Position numbers and translations under genes: made by a program
NCBI GenBank assembly: GCA_902784565.1
Contig: CACZVE010000006.1
Location: forward strand, 40,186-104,185
Length of the DNA stretch: 64,000 nt
Direction of reading: 5' to 3'
Source: an uncultured Prevotellaceae bacterium
Lineage (GTDB): Bacteria; Bacteroidota; Bacteroidia; Bacteroidales; Bacteroidaceae
Notes under the pieces: model-generated
Databases searched by the model: none
Told to the model about the DNA's origin: nothing
The model's input: only the letters and a program-made list of their open reading frames with translations
In this document: piece by piece, positions 1 through 8,067 of the stretch
Layout: the number at the start of each line of letters is the position of its first letter
Position numbering within the stretch: the first letter of the stretch is position 1

Positions 1-2
1 TC

Positions 3-1307
3 CTCTTGGATGATCTGACACCCGAATGGCAAGGCGTAGGCGGTTCCTCCAGTGGGCAAGGTTTCCAATTAAGCCACGAGGCCGTTATTTTCTTATCCAA
101 GGAGGATGGTACCTTCTCGGAGATTGTAACAGCAACACTCGAAGATGCGAAAGTCGGAGCCCTTACCGATCCTTTTACCGCTCCTACTGAAACGGAATAC
201 CAGGCTTCCAAGACTTCAAGCGGTGGTGTCCCATTTGCAATGACCTTGAAGTTTGCAAATGATCTGGCTAACATCTACACTTTTGACCTTGGCTATGGCA
301 TTACCAATGCTTCTGGAACACTTCAAGGTCAAGTGAACGGGATGAATGTAACCTCGTTGGCACAGAACGCATGGTTCGCTCCATCCATCGGCACAAACAA
401 CTTTGGTGCGAATCTGAAGGCTGGCACCTATTATATCAAGGCTTATAGCCGTGAATCAGGCAAAGGGGAATGGCAGTTATGCAAGAATGCCGATAAACAT
501 GTGATAGAAGTCACCGTCACCAATAAAGATATGAAATTCAAGGTGACCGACATCACGGTTCCTGCTCCCCCATCCGAGGTGACTGACGAAGACCGTGCAG
601 ATCTGGCTGATGTGTATAAGAACCTGAAGTCTGCTGTTGAGGCTCAACAGAAAAAAATCTCTGCCAACGAGAAAGAGATTGCCACTCTAAAGACTCAGAT
701 CAAAGATGCAACGGCTGCTGCCAAAGCCCTTAATACGAAGATTGCTGATATAGAGAAGAAGATTGCCAATGAATTACTGACAGAGGAACAAAAGAAGGAG
801 TTTACAGATCAACTGAAAGTCCTGAAGAATTCCAAAGCAGAGTATGAAACAGGTATTGGTAATCTGTCAGACAAGTTAGCCACTATTGAGACGGACAACG
901 CTGACCTGAAGACCAAACTTGCTGATGCACTTTCGAGCATCAAGGAACAGGCTGCCGCCATCAATAGCATCACAACAACTTCCGCCTATGACAAAGCCAT
1001 TGCAAAAGCAGAAGAATTGTTGGTTATTGCAAAAGACAACGCTGCAGAGACGATTGCTTCAAATATCGCCGATGTCAAAACCATGCTCTCTGCCCTCTCT
1101 CTTGACGTGACGACCATGGCTCTCACAACTCTTGAAGCATCTATCGACGACGCTATCATTGAGAATGGCATCCACGATCCTATTCTTGACAACAACGGTA
1201 TCTCCGGACAATATGACCTGAAGGGCCGTCCCGTCAAAGAGAGTCACAAGGGAGTAACCATTATCAAGATGAGCAATGGTAAGACGAAGAAAATGATTAT
1301 ACGATAG
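3..1307 (+). CDS. Secreted coiled-coil protein, 5' end outside the window
   Basis: The frame is open to the left edge, so the N-terminus and any signal peptide are missing. The visible part has a beta-rich, Ser/Thr/Gly-containing region (about residues 1-190), then a long charged helical region (about 197-345) with heptad-like Lys/Glu/Leu/Ala patterns that should form a coiled coil. The last 35 residues contain YDLKGRPV and GVTIIKMSNGK, resembling the short C-terminal strand region of Bacteroidota secreted proteins (the family's usual form is a DLxGR segment followed by a GVYI-like strand). I infer an exported surface protein. No enzyme motif was seen, and the function is unknown. The gene converges on the subtilase with only 8 bases between the stop codons. 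Confidence 0.75.
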   Translation, partial: LLDDLTPEWQGVGGSSSGQGFQLSHEAVIFLSKEDGTFSEIVTATLEDAKVGALTDPFTAPTETEYQASKTSSGGVPFAMTLKFANDLANIYTFDLGYGITNASGTLQGQVNGMNVTSLAQNAWFAPSIGTNNFGANLKAGTYYIKAYSRESGKGEWQLCKNADKHVIEVTVTNKDMKFKVTDITVPAPPSEVTDEDRADLADVYKNLKSAVEAQQKKISANEKEIATLKTQIKDATAAAKALNTKIADIEKKIANELLTEEQKKEFTDQLKVLKNSKAEYETGIGNLSDKLATIETDNADLKTKLADALSSIKEQAAAINSITTTSAYDKAIAKAEELLVIAKDNAAETIASNIADVKTMLSALSLDVTTMALTTLEASIDDAIIENGIHDPILDNNGISGQYDLKGRPVKESHKGVTIIKMSNGKTKKMIIR

Positions 1308-1315
1308 AAAATGTA

Positions 1316-3496
1316 TCACAACCTGACCAGACAGGAGCCTTGAAACTGTTTGTCTGGGGTTGTGATCTGAACGGCATAAACGCCCTTTGAGACAGATGGA
1401 AGGTCAATGGTCATCTCTGTGCCATTGACCTTCTGTCTTTCTGAATAGATACAGAAACCAGAGAGATCGTAGATGCTGACTGAGACAGATGTCTGCGTAA
1501 CACCGTCGAAGACTAGTCGTAAGCCACCATCAACAGGTCGGACCTGTACACTTTGGGGTTGGTGTAAACTGACGCCCTCTACCTTTGAAAGCCCTAGAAC
1601 TTCCAATAATCCCCGATAGGCATCAATCTCCCCATAGCCATAGAAGTTATTTGGATAGGCAAGACTGGGGTCTGGTTGACGACAACTACAGGAAAGAATC
1701 TGACGCACCTCGTCTGGTGTCAAATCAGGCTTGGCTTGCAACCAGAGAGCAATGATGCCAGCCACTACGGGTGTTGACATGGAGGTTCCCGTGTCGGCAG
1801 CCCAGGGATATCTTTCTCCCTGAAATTCGGACCATCCGACAATGTCATCTTCTGAGTGGAAGATATGACTATAGGAAGAAACGACATTAACCCCAGGAGC
1901 CACGACGTCTGGCTTCATCAGACCGCTCATCGTAGGACCCGTCGAGGAGAACGGGCCCAACAACCCCTGAATTGTCCCATCCATAGTACCCTTTGCATCG
2001 CCCTTTTCATTCACAATCTCCATTCTATGGGCAGTGGCTCCCACACAGATCACTGCAGGAAAACAGCCTGGCGCAAAGATATTGTGTCCCTTCTGGGCTG
2101 CAGACCACCGACTATCGGTTTCATGAGACTTAAAGGCCATCTTCGAATTACCATAGACTTTAATCAAACCTTCCCCTTCAAACACCAACGCCAATGGCGG
2201 GAAAGAGTCGAGGGTACGATTCGCCTTCACAAGTATCTGATAGACATCCTCGTCGAGAAATGATGACGAATAGCGGTAGATGGACAGAGAAAGGGAGTCG
2301 TCAGCACATATCAGTTCTTTGGTCATGATACTATCATAAACCACCTCGGCTGTTGTGAAAGAGAGGGTGTCGGTAGGCATATTACTCCCTTTCTGATAAT
2401 AATAAAGCATCAGTCGAAGGGGTTCAGAAGAAGTAAAACGGTACACTGCCGCCTCCTTAAAGCAACGGATAAAGGCTCCTGCCTCCTGTTGTATGGCTGA
2501 TTTTTCAAAATAAGTCCTTTCTATACCCTCATTGCCGGCAGAAGTAACGATGATTCGGCCTGGTCCCGTCATACGATCCAGCACAGCAGAAAAGAGACTG
2601 TCTTCTTCGTCAAGATAGGGACTATAACCTTCACTGAATGAGACGACACATGGTTTTCCTTGCAGACTGGCATAGTCAAAGCAGTATTTCATGCCTAAGG
2701 CATCCATGGCTGAGGTATACTTGTATATATCTGCTGAGTCGATATACTCAATATCATCAGTGACGGCATTACTCACCAGACAGATGTCACTTTCGAAAGC
2801 CACTCCTCTGTACTTGGTGTCATAACCACTGCCCGCAGCAGTGCCTGAGGTATGCGTGCCATGCGTCTGGGTTGGAGCATCGGTTGACTGTCCGTAAGCC
2901 AAAATCTCTGACTGTCCGATATAATCACGGCCAACGGGTAAAGGACTGCCGATAGTGTCCTTCGACAACTGATCCCAAAAAGCCCCAATGCGATATTGAC
3001 GACCTGAGGCATCATAGAAGTTTGGGTGTGTCAGGTCAAAGCCAATATCCTCCACTCCGATGACCACCCCTGCTCCTGTATAGGCAGGATGAGTGTCGGA
3101 AGATTCATAAACGGGAAGAGCATTTACTACCAACGCCGTCGTATCCATCAAGGCACTGGCACGACCATTCGCCTCAATACGGCTCACAGCCCTTTCTGTT
3201 GCAAATGCCTCTATATTCTCTAACGGAATACTTGCAATCACAATATCTTCCCATTGGGCATACTTCCTGCAACCATATTTCCGGAGGATGTCATCAGCCT
3301 GCTTCTCCTCAATTCTGACAAAGGCGGTGATACTGCGCGAACTTTGGGCACCATCAACACTGCGCGTCAAGAGTTGGCTACGGTTCTCCGCCACCGCCTG
3401 TCGCACATAGCCCGACAGTTTCTTATGGCTCGTACTTTGGCCATACACCATCAGTACCAGTCCCACAAGCAGCAGCAATAGAGTGATTCGTTTCAT
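1316..3496 (-). CDS. Secreted S8 subtilisin-like serine protease with C-terminal sorting domain
   Basis: The 726-residue protein begins with a signal peptide (residues 1-20, ending VYGQ). The subtilase triad is visible: Asp150 in GVEDIGFD, His212 in THGTHTSG, Ser572 in GTSMSTP, with the oxyanion Asn322 in SAGNEG. A roughly 150-residue insert separates the Asn and Ser blocks. The last 65 residues (IYDLSG, then GVYAVQI and a basic end) match the type A C-terminal domain that directs cargo through the type IX secretion system. It is therefore probably exported and anchored or released at the cell surface to degrade protein. The neighbouring rsmA is on the same strand, 7 bases upstream, so the two may be co-transcribed from the rsmA promoter. 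Substrate unknown. Confidence 0.9.
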   Translation of the reverse strand: MKRITLLLLLVGLVLMVYGQSTSHKKLSGYVRQAVAENRSQLLTRSVDGAQSSRSITAFVRIEEKQADDILRKYGCRKYAQWEDIVIASIPLENIEAFATERAVSRIEANGRASALMDTTALVVNALPVYESSDTHPAYTGAGVVIGVEDIGFDLTHPNFYDASGRQYRIGAFWDQLSKDTIGSPLPVGRDYIGQSEILAYGQSTDAPTQTHGTHTSGTAAGSGYDTKYRGVAFESDICLVSNAVTDDIEYIDSADIYKYTSAMDALGMKYCFDYASLQGKPCVVSFSEGYSPYLDEEDSLFSAVLDRMTGPGRIIVTSAGNEGIERTYFEKSAIQQEAGAFIRCFKEAAVYRFTSSEPLRLMLYYYQKGSNMPTDTLSFTTAEVVYDSIMTKELICADDSLSLSIYRYSSSFLDEDVYQILVKANRTLDSFPPLALVFEGEGLIKVYGNSKMAFKSHETDSRWSAAQKGHNIFAPGCFPAVICVGATAHRMEIVNEKGDAKGTMDGTIQGLLGPFSSTGPTMSGLMKPDVVAPGVNVVSSYSHIFHSEDDIVGWSEFQGERYPWAADTGTSMSTPVVAGIIALWLQAKPDLTPDEVRQILSCSCRQPDPSLAYPNNFYGYGEIDAYRGLLEVLGLSKVEGVSLHQPQSVQVRPVDGGLRLVFDGVTQTSVSVSIYDLSGFCIYSERQKVNGTEMTIDLPSVSKGVYAVQITTPDKQFQGSCLVRL

Positions 3497-3503
3497 CTGA
3501 CTG

Positions 3504-4301
3504 TTATGTCAATTCAGCAGCAACCTTATTTGTCAAAGCAATGAATTCTGAAATAGAGAGTTGTTCAGGACGACGGGTCAGCATGGGGTCATCAAAGAAA
3601 CCTTCCGGAGCAGGATGAGCAGCATCGAATAGTTGGCGGAGGGAGACACGGAGCATCTTACGCCGCTGGTTGAAGGTAGCCTTGACAATACGTTTGAAGA
3701 GTTTCTCGTCGCATCCGAGATCTGTAACGGCATTGCGGGTCATACGGATAACGGCACTCTGCACTTTGGGCGGTGGATTGAAGACCGAGGGTTCGACGGT
3801 GAAGAGATACTCCACATCGTACCACGCCTGAATCAACACGGAGAGAATGCCATACTGTTTATTGCCTGGCTTGGCAGCCATACGGACGGCCACCTCATGC
3901 TGAATCATTCCCGTACAACAAGGAATCAGGTCCTTGTTGTCGAGCATCTTGAAGAATATTTGTGAGGAGATATCGTAGGGATAATTCCCCGTAAGCACAA
4001 ACTGCTGACCCTCGAAGACCTCATTTAAATCCATTCGGAGGAAATCGCCACCTATTATATTATTATTAAGGCGTGGGAAGTTCTCACGAAGATAAGCCAC
4101 AGACTCACGGTCGATCTCCACCACCTTCAACGGACGGGGCTTTTCCACCAGATATTGTGTCATCACTCCCATGCCAGGGCCGACTTCCAGCACTGGCAGT
4201 TCCGCATAAGGCTCGTCCACCGTATCGGCAATCCGCTTGGCGATGTTCAAGTCAGTCAGGAAGTGCTGACCAAGATTCTTTTTCGGTCTTACTTGTTTCA
4301 T
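3504..4301 (-). CDS. rsmA: 16S rRNA (adenine1518/1519-N6,N6)-dimethyltransferase
   Basis: RsmA/KsgA dimethylates two adjacent adenines at the 3' end of 16S rRNA during small-subunit assembly. Visible are the N-terminal KKNLGQHFL motif, the SAM-binding VLEVGPGMGVMT, and the catalytic NYPY motif (the family's NLPY). I chose the start giving MKQVRPKK (265 residues, normal for the family). An ATG 21 bases further upstream is unlikely, because it lies at or upstream of the -7 box. The -7 box TACCTTTGC (minus strand, 4316 to 4308) ends only 6 bases before this ATG, so the mRNA should be almost leaderless. The divergent neighbour has the same arrangement. Confidence 0.95.
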   Translation of the reverse strand: MKQVRPKKNLGQHFLTDLNIAKRIADTVDEPYAELPVLEVGPGMGVMTQYLVEKPRPLKVVEIDRESVAYLRENFPRLNNNIIGGDFLRMDLNEVFEGQQFVLTGNYPYDISSQIFFKMLDNKDLIPCCTGMIQHEVAVRMAAKPGNKQYGILSVLIQAWYDVEYLFTVEPSVFNPPPKVQSAVIRMTRNAVTDLGCDEKLFKRIVKATFNQRRKMLRVSLRQLFDAAHPAPEGFFDDPMLTRRPEQLSISEFIALTNKVAAELT

Positions 4302-4307
4302 TTGGGT

Positions 4308-4316
4308 GCAAAGGTA
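4308..4316 (-). promoter_or_regulatory. -7 promoter box of rsmA
   Basis: The minus strand reads TACCTTTGC followed by ACCCAA and then the rsmA ATG. This matches the Bacteroidota -7 consensus TAnnTTTG. Transcription should start within a few bases of the start codon. Confidence 0.75.
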
Positions 4317-4325
4317 CATCATTTT

Positions 4326-4407
4326 AATTAGAAATTAGTAATTAGAAATTAGAAATTATGATTACTTTGCAAAGTTTTTCACTTTTCACTCTTCACTTTT
4401 CACTTCT
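4326..4407. repeat. Two heptamer repeat tracts in the rsmA/YbhN divergent spacer
   Basis: From 4326 to 4360 the unit AATTAGA is repeated five times with few changes, and from 4380 to 4407 the unit CACTTTT is repeated four times with few changes. Both have exactly 7-base periods. They fill most of the spacer between two divergent promoters, so copy-number change would alter promoter surroundings. They belong to the dispersed heptamer family described in the findings. Confidence 0.85.
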
Positions 4408-4413
4408 TTTTTG

Positions 4414-4422
4414 TACCTTTGC
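4414..4422 (+). promoter_or_regulatory. -7 promoter box of the YbhN-type gene
   Basis: TACCTTTGC is followed by ACCA and then the ATG at 4427. The spacing of 4 bases implies a leaderless or nearly leaderless mRNA. Confidence 0.75.
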
Positions 4423-4426
4423 ACCA

Positions 4427-5473
4427 ATGGAAACGAAAAACATCCTTGCATACATCGCGAAGATTGTGCTGCCTTTCATCTTGGGCGGTGCGATATTGTG
4501 GTGGATGTACCGTGGCGAGGACTTCTCTACGATCTGTCATGTGCTGACGGAAGAGATGAACTGGACATGGATGTTGCTTTCATTCCCTTTTGGCATCCTG
4601 GCACAAATGTTCCGTGGTTGGCGCTGGAAGCAGACATTGGATCCCATTGAAGACCTTTCCCCGAGCACAGCCAAACAAACGCCATCTGGTCAGAAAATTA
4701 GAGCACGTAACTCCACCTGCATACATGCCGTATTCATCTCGTATGCTGCCAGTCTTGTGATTCCGCGCATCGGCGAGTTCTCGCGCTGTGCTGTCTTGAA
4801 ACGCTACGACGGAGTATCGTTCAGCAAGGCATTAGGTACGGTAGTAACAGAACGGGCCGTCGACACGCTGATTGTGATGATCTACTCGGGTATCATCCTG
4901 TTGATAGAGATGAGTATCTTCGGTACCTTTTTCAGAAAGACCGGTACCTCACTTGACCGTATCTTAGAAGGTTTTTCCTTAACAGGTTGGCTAGTGACGA
5001 TTATCTGCGGCGTGGCAGTCCTCATCCTGTTGCACCTGTTGTTGAAGAACCTATCTATATATAATAAGGTGAAGATGACACTGAGTGGCATCTGGGAGGG
5101 GATACTCTCGCTGCGGGGCATCAAGAATCTGCCGCTCTACCTCTTTTTCTCCATCGGCATCTGGGTGATGTACTTCCTGCATTACTACCTCACCTTCTTC
5201 TGTTTTGACTTTACAGCAAACCTCGGTATCGGTTGTGCACTGGTATCTTTTGTGGTAGCCAACTTTGCCGTCATCGTACCCACTCCGAATGGTGCAGGGC
5301 CGTGGCACTTTGCCATCAAGACGATGCTAATTCTCTACGGTGTCGCCGACGAACAGGCCCTTTGGTTCGTACTCATCGTACATTCCGTACAGACACTGTT
5401 GGTGATTGTCCTCGGCATCTATGCCTGGGCCGCCCTCTCTTTTACAAAACGTATAAACCCCAAAACGACATAA
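4427..5473 (+). CDS. YbhN / lysylphosphatidylglycerol synthase TM-like membrane protein
   Basis: The 348-residue integral membrane protein has about eight hydrophobic segments. It resembles the UPF0104/YbhN family, the membrane half of the MprF flippase without its synthetase domain. Family-type motifs include a basic-aromatic RGWRWK after the second helix, PRIGEFSRCAVL near residue 106-117 and a PTPNGAGPWHFA segment near residue 285-296. The family is implicated in lipid or glycolipid handling in the inner membrane; the substrate here is unknown. The start at 4427 follows the promoter box. An in-frame ATG upstream at 4358 would place the heptamer repeat inside the protein and precede the promoter, so I rejected it. 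pepD begins 2 bases after the stop. Confidence 0.85.
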   Translation: METKNILAYIAKIVLPFILGGAILWWMYRGEDFSTICHVLTEEMNWTWMLLSFPFGILAQMFRGWRWKQTLDPIEDLSPSTAKQTPSGQKIRARNSTCIHAVFISYAASLVIPRIGEFSRCAVLKRYDGVSFSKALGTVVTERAVDTLIVMIYSGIILLIEMSIFGTFFRKTGTSLDRILEGFSLTGWLVTIICGVAVLILLHLLLKNLSIYNKVKMTLSGIWEGILSLRGIKNLPLYLFFSIGIWVMYFLHYYLTFFCFDFTANLGIGCALVSFVVANFAVIVPTPNGAGPWHFAIKTMLILYGVADEQALWFVLIVHSVQTLLVIVLGIYAWAALSFTKRINPKTT

Positions 5474-5475
5474 CT

Positions 5476-6933
5476 ATGAGTGAAATTAAGAATCTGAACC
5501 CAGCGTGCATCTGGAAGAACTTTTATGCACTGACACAAGTACCGCGCCCCAGCGGACATCTGGAAAAAATTCAGCAGTTCCTGCTCGACTTCGCCAAACA
5601 GGCAGGTGTCGAGGCTTTCAAGGATCCTGCCGATAACATTGTTATGCGTAAGCCTGCTTCTCCAGGCATGGAGAACAAGAAGGGCGTCATCCTACAGGCC
5701 CACATGGACATGGTTCCGCAGAAGACACCCGAGAGTACCCATAACTTCGAGACTGATCCCATCCAACCTTGGATTGACGGTGAGTGGGTGAAGGCCAAGG
5801 GCACGACCCTCGGTGCAGACAATGGTCTGGGCGTCGCCTCTATCATGGCCATCATGGAGGACAAGACCTTAAAACACGGCCCTATCGAAGCCCTCATCAC
5901 TGCCGATGAAGAGACGGGTATGTTTGGTGCCAATGCCCTGCCCGCAGGTGAACTCAAAGGTGACATCCTGATGAACCTCGACTCTGAGCACTGGGGCAAG
6001 TTCGTCATCGGCTCTGCCGGAGGTATCGATGTGACTGCCACCTTAGACTATCAGGAGGCAGAAACGGATCCTGAGGATGCTGCCGTGAAGGTGACAGTAA
6101 AAGGACTGCGCGGCGGACACTCAGGACTGGAGATCCATGAGGGTCGTGCCAACGCTAACAAACTGCTCGTCCGCCTCGTCCGCGAAGCCATCGAGGAATG
6201 CGAGGCCCGCTTAGCCTCTTGGCAGGGAGGTAACATGCGCAACGCCATCCCCTTCAAGGCAGAAGCCGTGTTGACACTGCCGAAGGAGAACGTCGCCATG
6301 CTGAAGGAACTCGCCCAAGACTGGCTCGACGATTTCACCGATGAATACAAAGGCATTGAGAGTGGTATTGAGGTCATCTGCGAGGATGTGGAAACACCGA
6401 AGATGGAAGTTCCCGTGGAGATTCAGGACAACCTCATCAATGCAATCTACGGTTGTCACGACGGTGTGATACGCATGATCCCCTCCTACCCCAGTGTGGT
6501 TGAGACCTCTTCTAACCTCGCCATTATTAATATAGGTAGCGGCAAGGCTTCGTTGCAGATTCTCGCCCGCTCCAGTCGCGAGGATATGAAGGACTATATC
6601 GTGAAGACCTTGGAGAGTTGCTTCAACATGGCAGGCATGAAGGTGGAGACCGCCGGCTCGTATGGCGGCTGGGATCCGAATCCCGAATCCCCCATCCTCC
6701 ATCTGTTGCTGAAAGAGTACAAGGAACTCTTCGGACAGGACGGTATCATCCAAGTGGATCATGCCGGTCTGGAGTGCTCCATCATCCTGGGCAAATATCC
6801 ACACCTCGACGTGGTATCATTTGGTCCCACGATGAAGTCACCGCATACCACTACGGAGCGCGCCCTCATCGCCACCGTCGAACCCTTCTGGGAACTCCTG
6901 AAAAAGACACTCGAGGACATCCCCGAGAAATAA
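5476..6933 (+). CDS. pepD: Aminoacyl-histidine dipeptidase (M20 family)
   Basis: The 485-residue cytosolic metallopeptidase of the PepD/PepT-like M20 family hydrolyses Xaa-His and other dipeptides. Metal-site segments are visible in order: LQAHMDMVPQ (His and Asp), GADNGLG, the catalytic-Glu segment TADEETGMFGA, NLDSE, and a C-terminal FGPTMKSPHTTTE segment carrying the last metal His. The start at 5476 lies 2 bases after the upstream stop, so the two genes form one transcript. The start aligns with the usual N-terminus (LNPACIWKNF). A hairpin terminator follows at 6944. Confidence 0.93.
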   Translation: MSEIKNLNPACIWKNFYALTQVPRPSGHLEKIQQFLLDFAKQAGVEAFKDPADNIVMRKPASPGMENKKGVILQAHMDMVPQKTPESTHNFETDPIQPWIDGEWVKAKGTTLGADNGLGVASIMAIMEDKTLKHGPIEALITADEETGMFGANALPAGELKGDILMNLDSEHWGKFVIGSAGGIDVTATLDYQEAETDPEDAAVKVTVKGLRGGHSGLEIHEGRANANKLLVRLVREAIEECEARLASWQGGNMRNAIPFKAEAVLTLPKENVAMLKELAQDWLDDFTDEYKGIESGIEVICEDVETPKMEVPVEIQDNLINAIYGCHDGVIRMIPSYPSVVETSSNLAIINIGSGKASLQILARSSREDMKDYIVKTLESCFNMAGMKVETAGSYGGWDPNPESPILHLLLKEYKELFGQDGIIQVDHAGLECSIILGKYPHLDVVSFGPTMKSPHTTTERALIATVEPFWELLKKTLEDIPEK

Positions 6934-6943
6934 CTACCTAAGG

Positions 6944-6975
6944 AAATCCGCAGAAATCTGCGGATTTTTCCTTTT
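6944..6975 (+). terminator. Rho-independent terminator after pepD
   Basis: The arm AAATCCGCAGA (6944-6954) pairs with TCTGCGGATTT (6957-6967) and is followed by T-rich sequence. The same stem core recurs in the terminator at 10597, so both ends of the sigma/receptor module carry it. Confidence 0.85.
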
Positions 6976-7023
6976 TATGGGTTAGCATTTCCAACCTACG
7001 ATTGTACTATCTATAAAAAGGCA

Positions 7024-7506
7024 ATGCAAAACAGGCAGATGATAGAAACGCTGTTCCGACAGTACTACAAGCGGATGTTCTTGACGGCAAAGACATTGCT
7101 CTGCAATCCAGAAGAAGCCCGCGACGTGGTGAGCGACGTGTTCGCCGAACTGTTGGAGAGTAACCGCCAACTGGATATAGAACGGGTGGAGAGTTATCTG
7201 TTGGTCAGTGTCCGCAACAAATGTCTAAATATGGTCAAGCACAGGATGATTGAGGAGCGCGCCCAGAAATTCATCCCCCATGAGACCATCGATGAAGACT
7301 ACAAGGAACTGCCATTAGACGACATTCTCCACTACATCAGACACAATCTGACACCGCAGACCCGTGAAGTGATACTCCGACGCTATGGCGAGGACAAGCA
7401 CTACAACGAGATTGCCGATGAACTTGGCATCAGCCGCATTGCTGTCTATAAGCACATTGCCAAAGGATTAACAAAACTCAAAAAGCATTTTGTATGGAAA
7501 AGCTAA
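7024..7506 (+). CDS. ECF-family RNA polymerase sigma factor
   Basis: The protein is 160 residues, typical for Bacteroidota ECF sigma factors. Region 2 (about residues 8-75: LFRQYYKRMFLTAKTLL, then EEARDVVSDVFAELLE) should bind core polymerase and the -10 element. Region 4 (about 100-155: LTPQTREVILRRYGEDKHYNEIADELGI) carries the helix-turn-helix for -35 contact. The downstream gene overlaps its last 13 bases, so translation is coupled. In this family, the sigma factor is normally held by a membrane anti-sigma protein and released when an outer-membrane receptor binds its ligand. Both partners follow here. Confidence 0.93.
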   Translation: MQNRQMIETLFRQYYKRMFLTAKTLLCNPEEARDVVSDVFAELLESNRQLDIERVESYLLVSVRNKCLNMVKHRMIEERAQKFIPHETIDEDYKELPLDDILHYIRHNLTPQTREVILRRYGEDKHYNEIADELGISRIAVYKHIAKGLTKLKKHFVWKS

Positions 7507-8054
7507 GGAAACTGACCCAGATGACCGAAAACCCCAAGCACTACAGCGACGAGGAGTGGCAGGAAATATTCGATGGCGAGACCGTCAGCGAAGAACAGAT
7601 AGAACAGGAGTGGCGGCATTTCGAAGACAAATACATGAAACCACAGCCTATCAGGCTATGGCGCATCGCCGCCATGTTCGTCGGTGTGATGATGCTCTCA
7701 GGCATCGCGTTGGCCGCCGTCCACATCATCCGTAACACCCAAACTGATGTTGGAGGAAATTTGCAGTCCCCGACACAAGAGACGCGGATGGTAAATACAC
7801 AGCAACCATCAGAAGAAGACATCAATGTGCTGCCGCATACGGTTGTCTTCGAGAATACGGAGTTACAGCAGATTGTCGACAGCCTCTCTATATATTATAA
7901 GGTGAAGCCTGCTTATCGCCACGACTCCGTCCGTCACCTCAGACTATACTATGAGTGGAACCAGTCGAACAGCATTAGCGAGATTGCCAGCGAAATCAGT
8001 CATTTCGACCACGTCAGCATCAGTCTGAAGGGTGACAGTATCATTATTGAGTAG
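7494..8054 (+). CDS. Short FecR-like membrane anti-sigma factor with DUF4974-type domain
   Basis: The protein has 186 residues: a cytoplasmic acidic N-terminal part (1-52), one membrane helix (about 54-79, LWRIAAMFVGVMMLSGIALA), and a periplasmic part. Residues about 113-186 (VVFENTELQQIVDSLS..., ending SLKGDSIIIE) look like the DUF4974 domain found at the C-terminus of Bacteroidota FecR proteins. The central FecR domain of usual members (total length about 330) is absent, so this is a minimal version. It overlaps the sigma gene by 13 bases and is followed 13 bases later by the receptor gene, supporting a sigma/anti-sigma/receptor relay. Confidence 0.8.
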   Translation: MEKLRKLTQMTENPKHYSDEEWQEIFDGETVSEEQIEQEWRHFEDKYMKPQPIRLWRIAAMFVGVMMLSGIALAAVHIIRNTQTDVGGNLQSPTQETRMVNTQQPSEEDINVLPHTVVFENTELQQIVDSLSIYYKVKPAYRHDSVRHLRLYYEWNQSNSISEIASEISHFDHVSISLKGDSIIIE

Positions 8055-8067
8055 GGAGGTTCATGCC

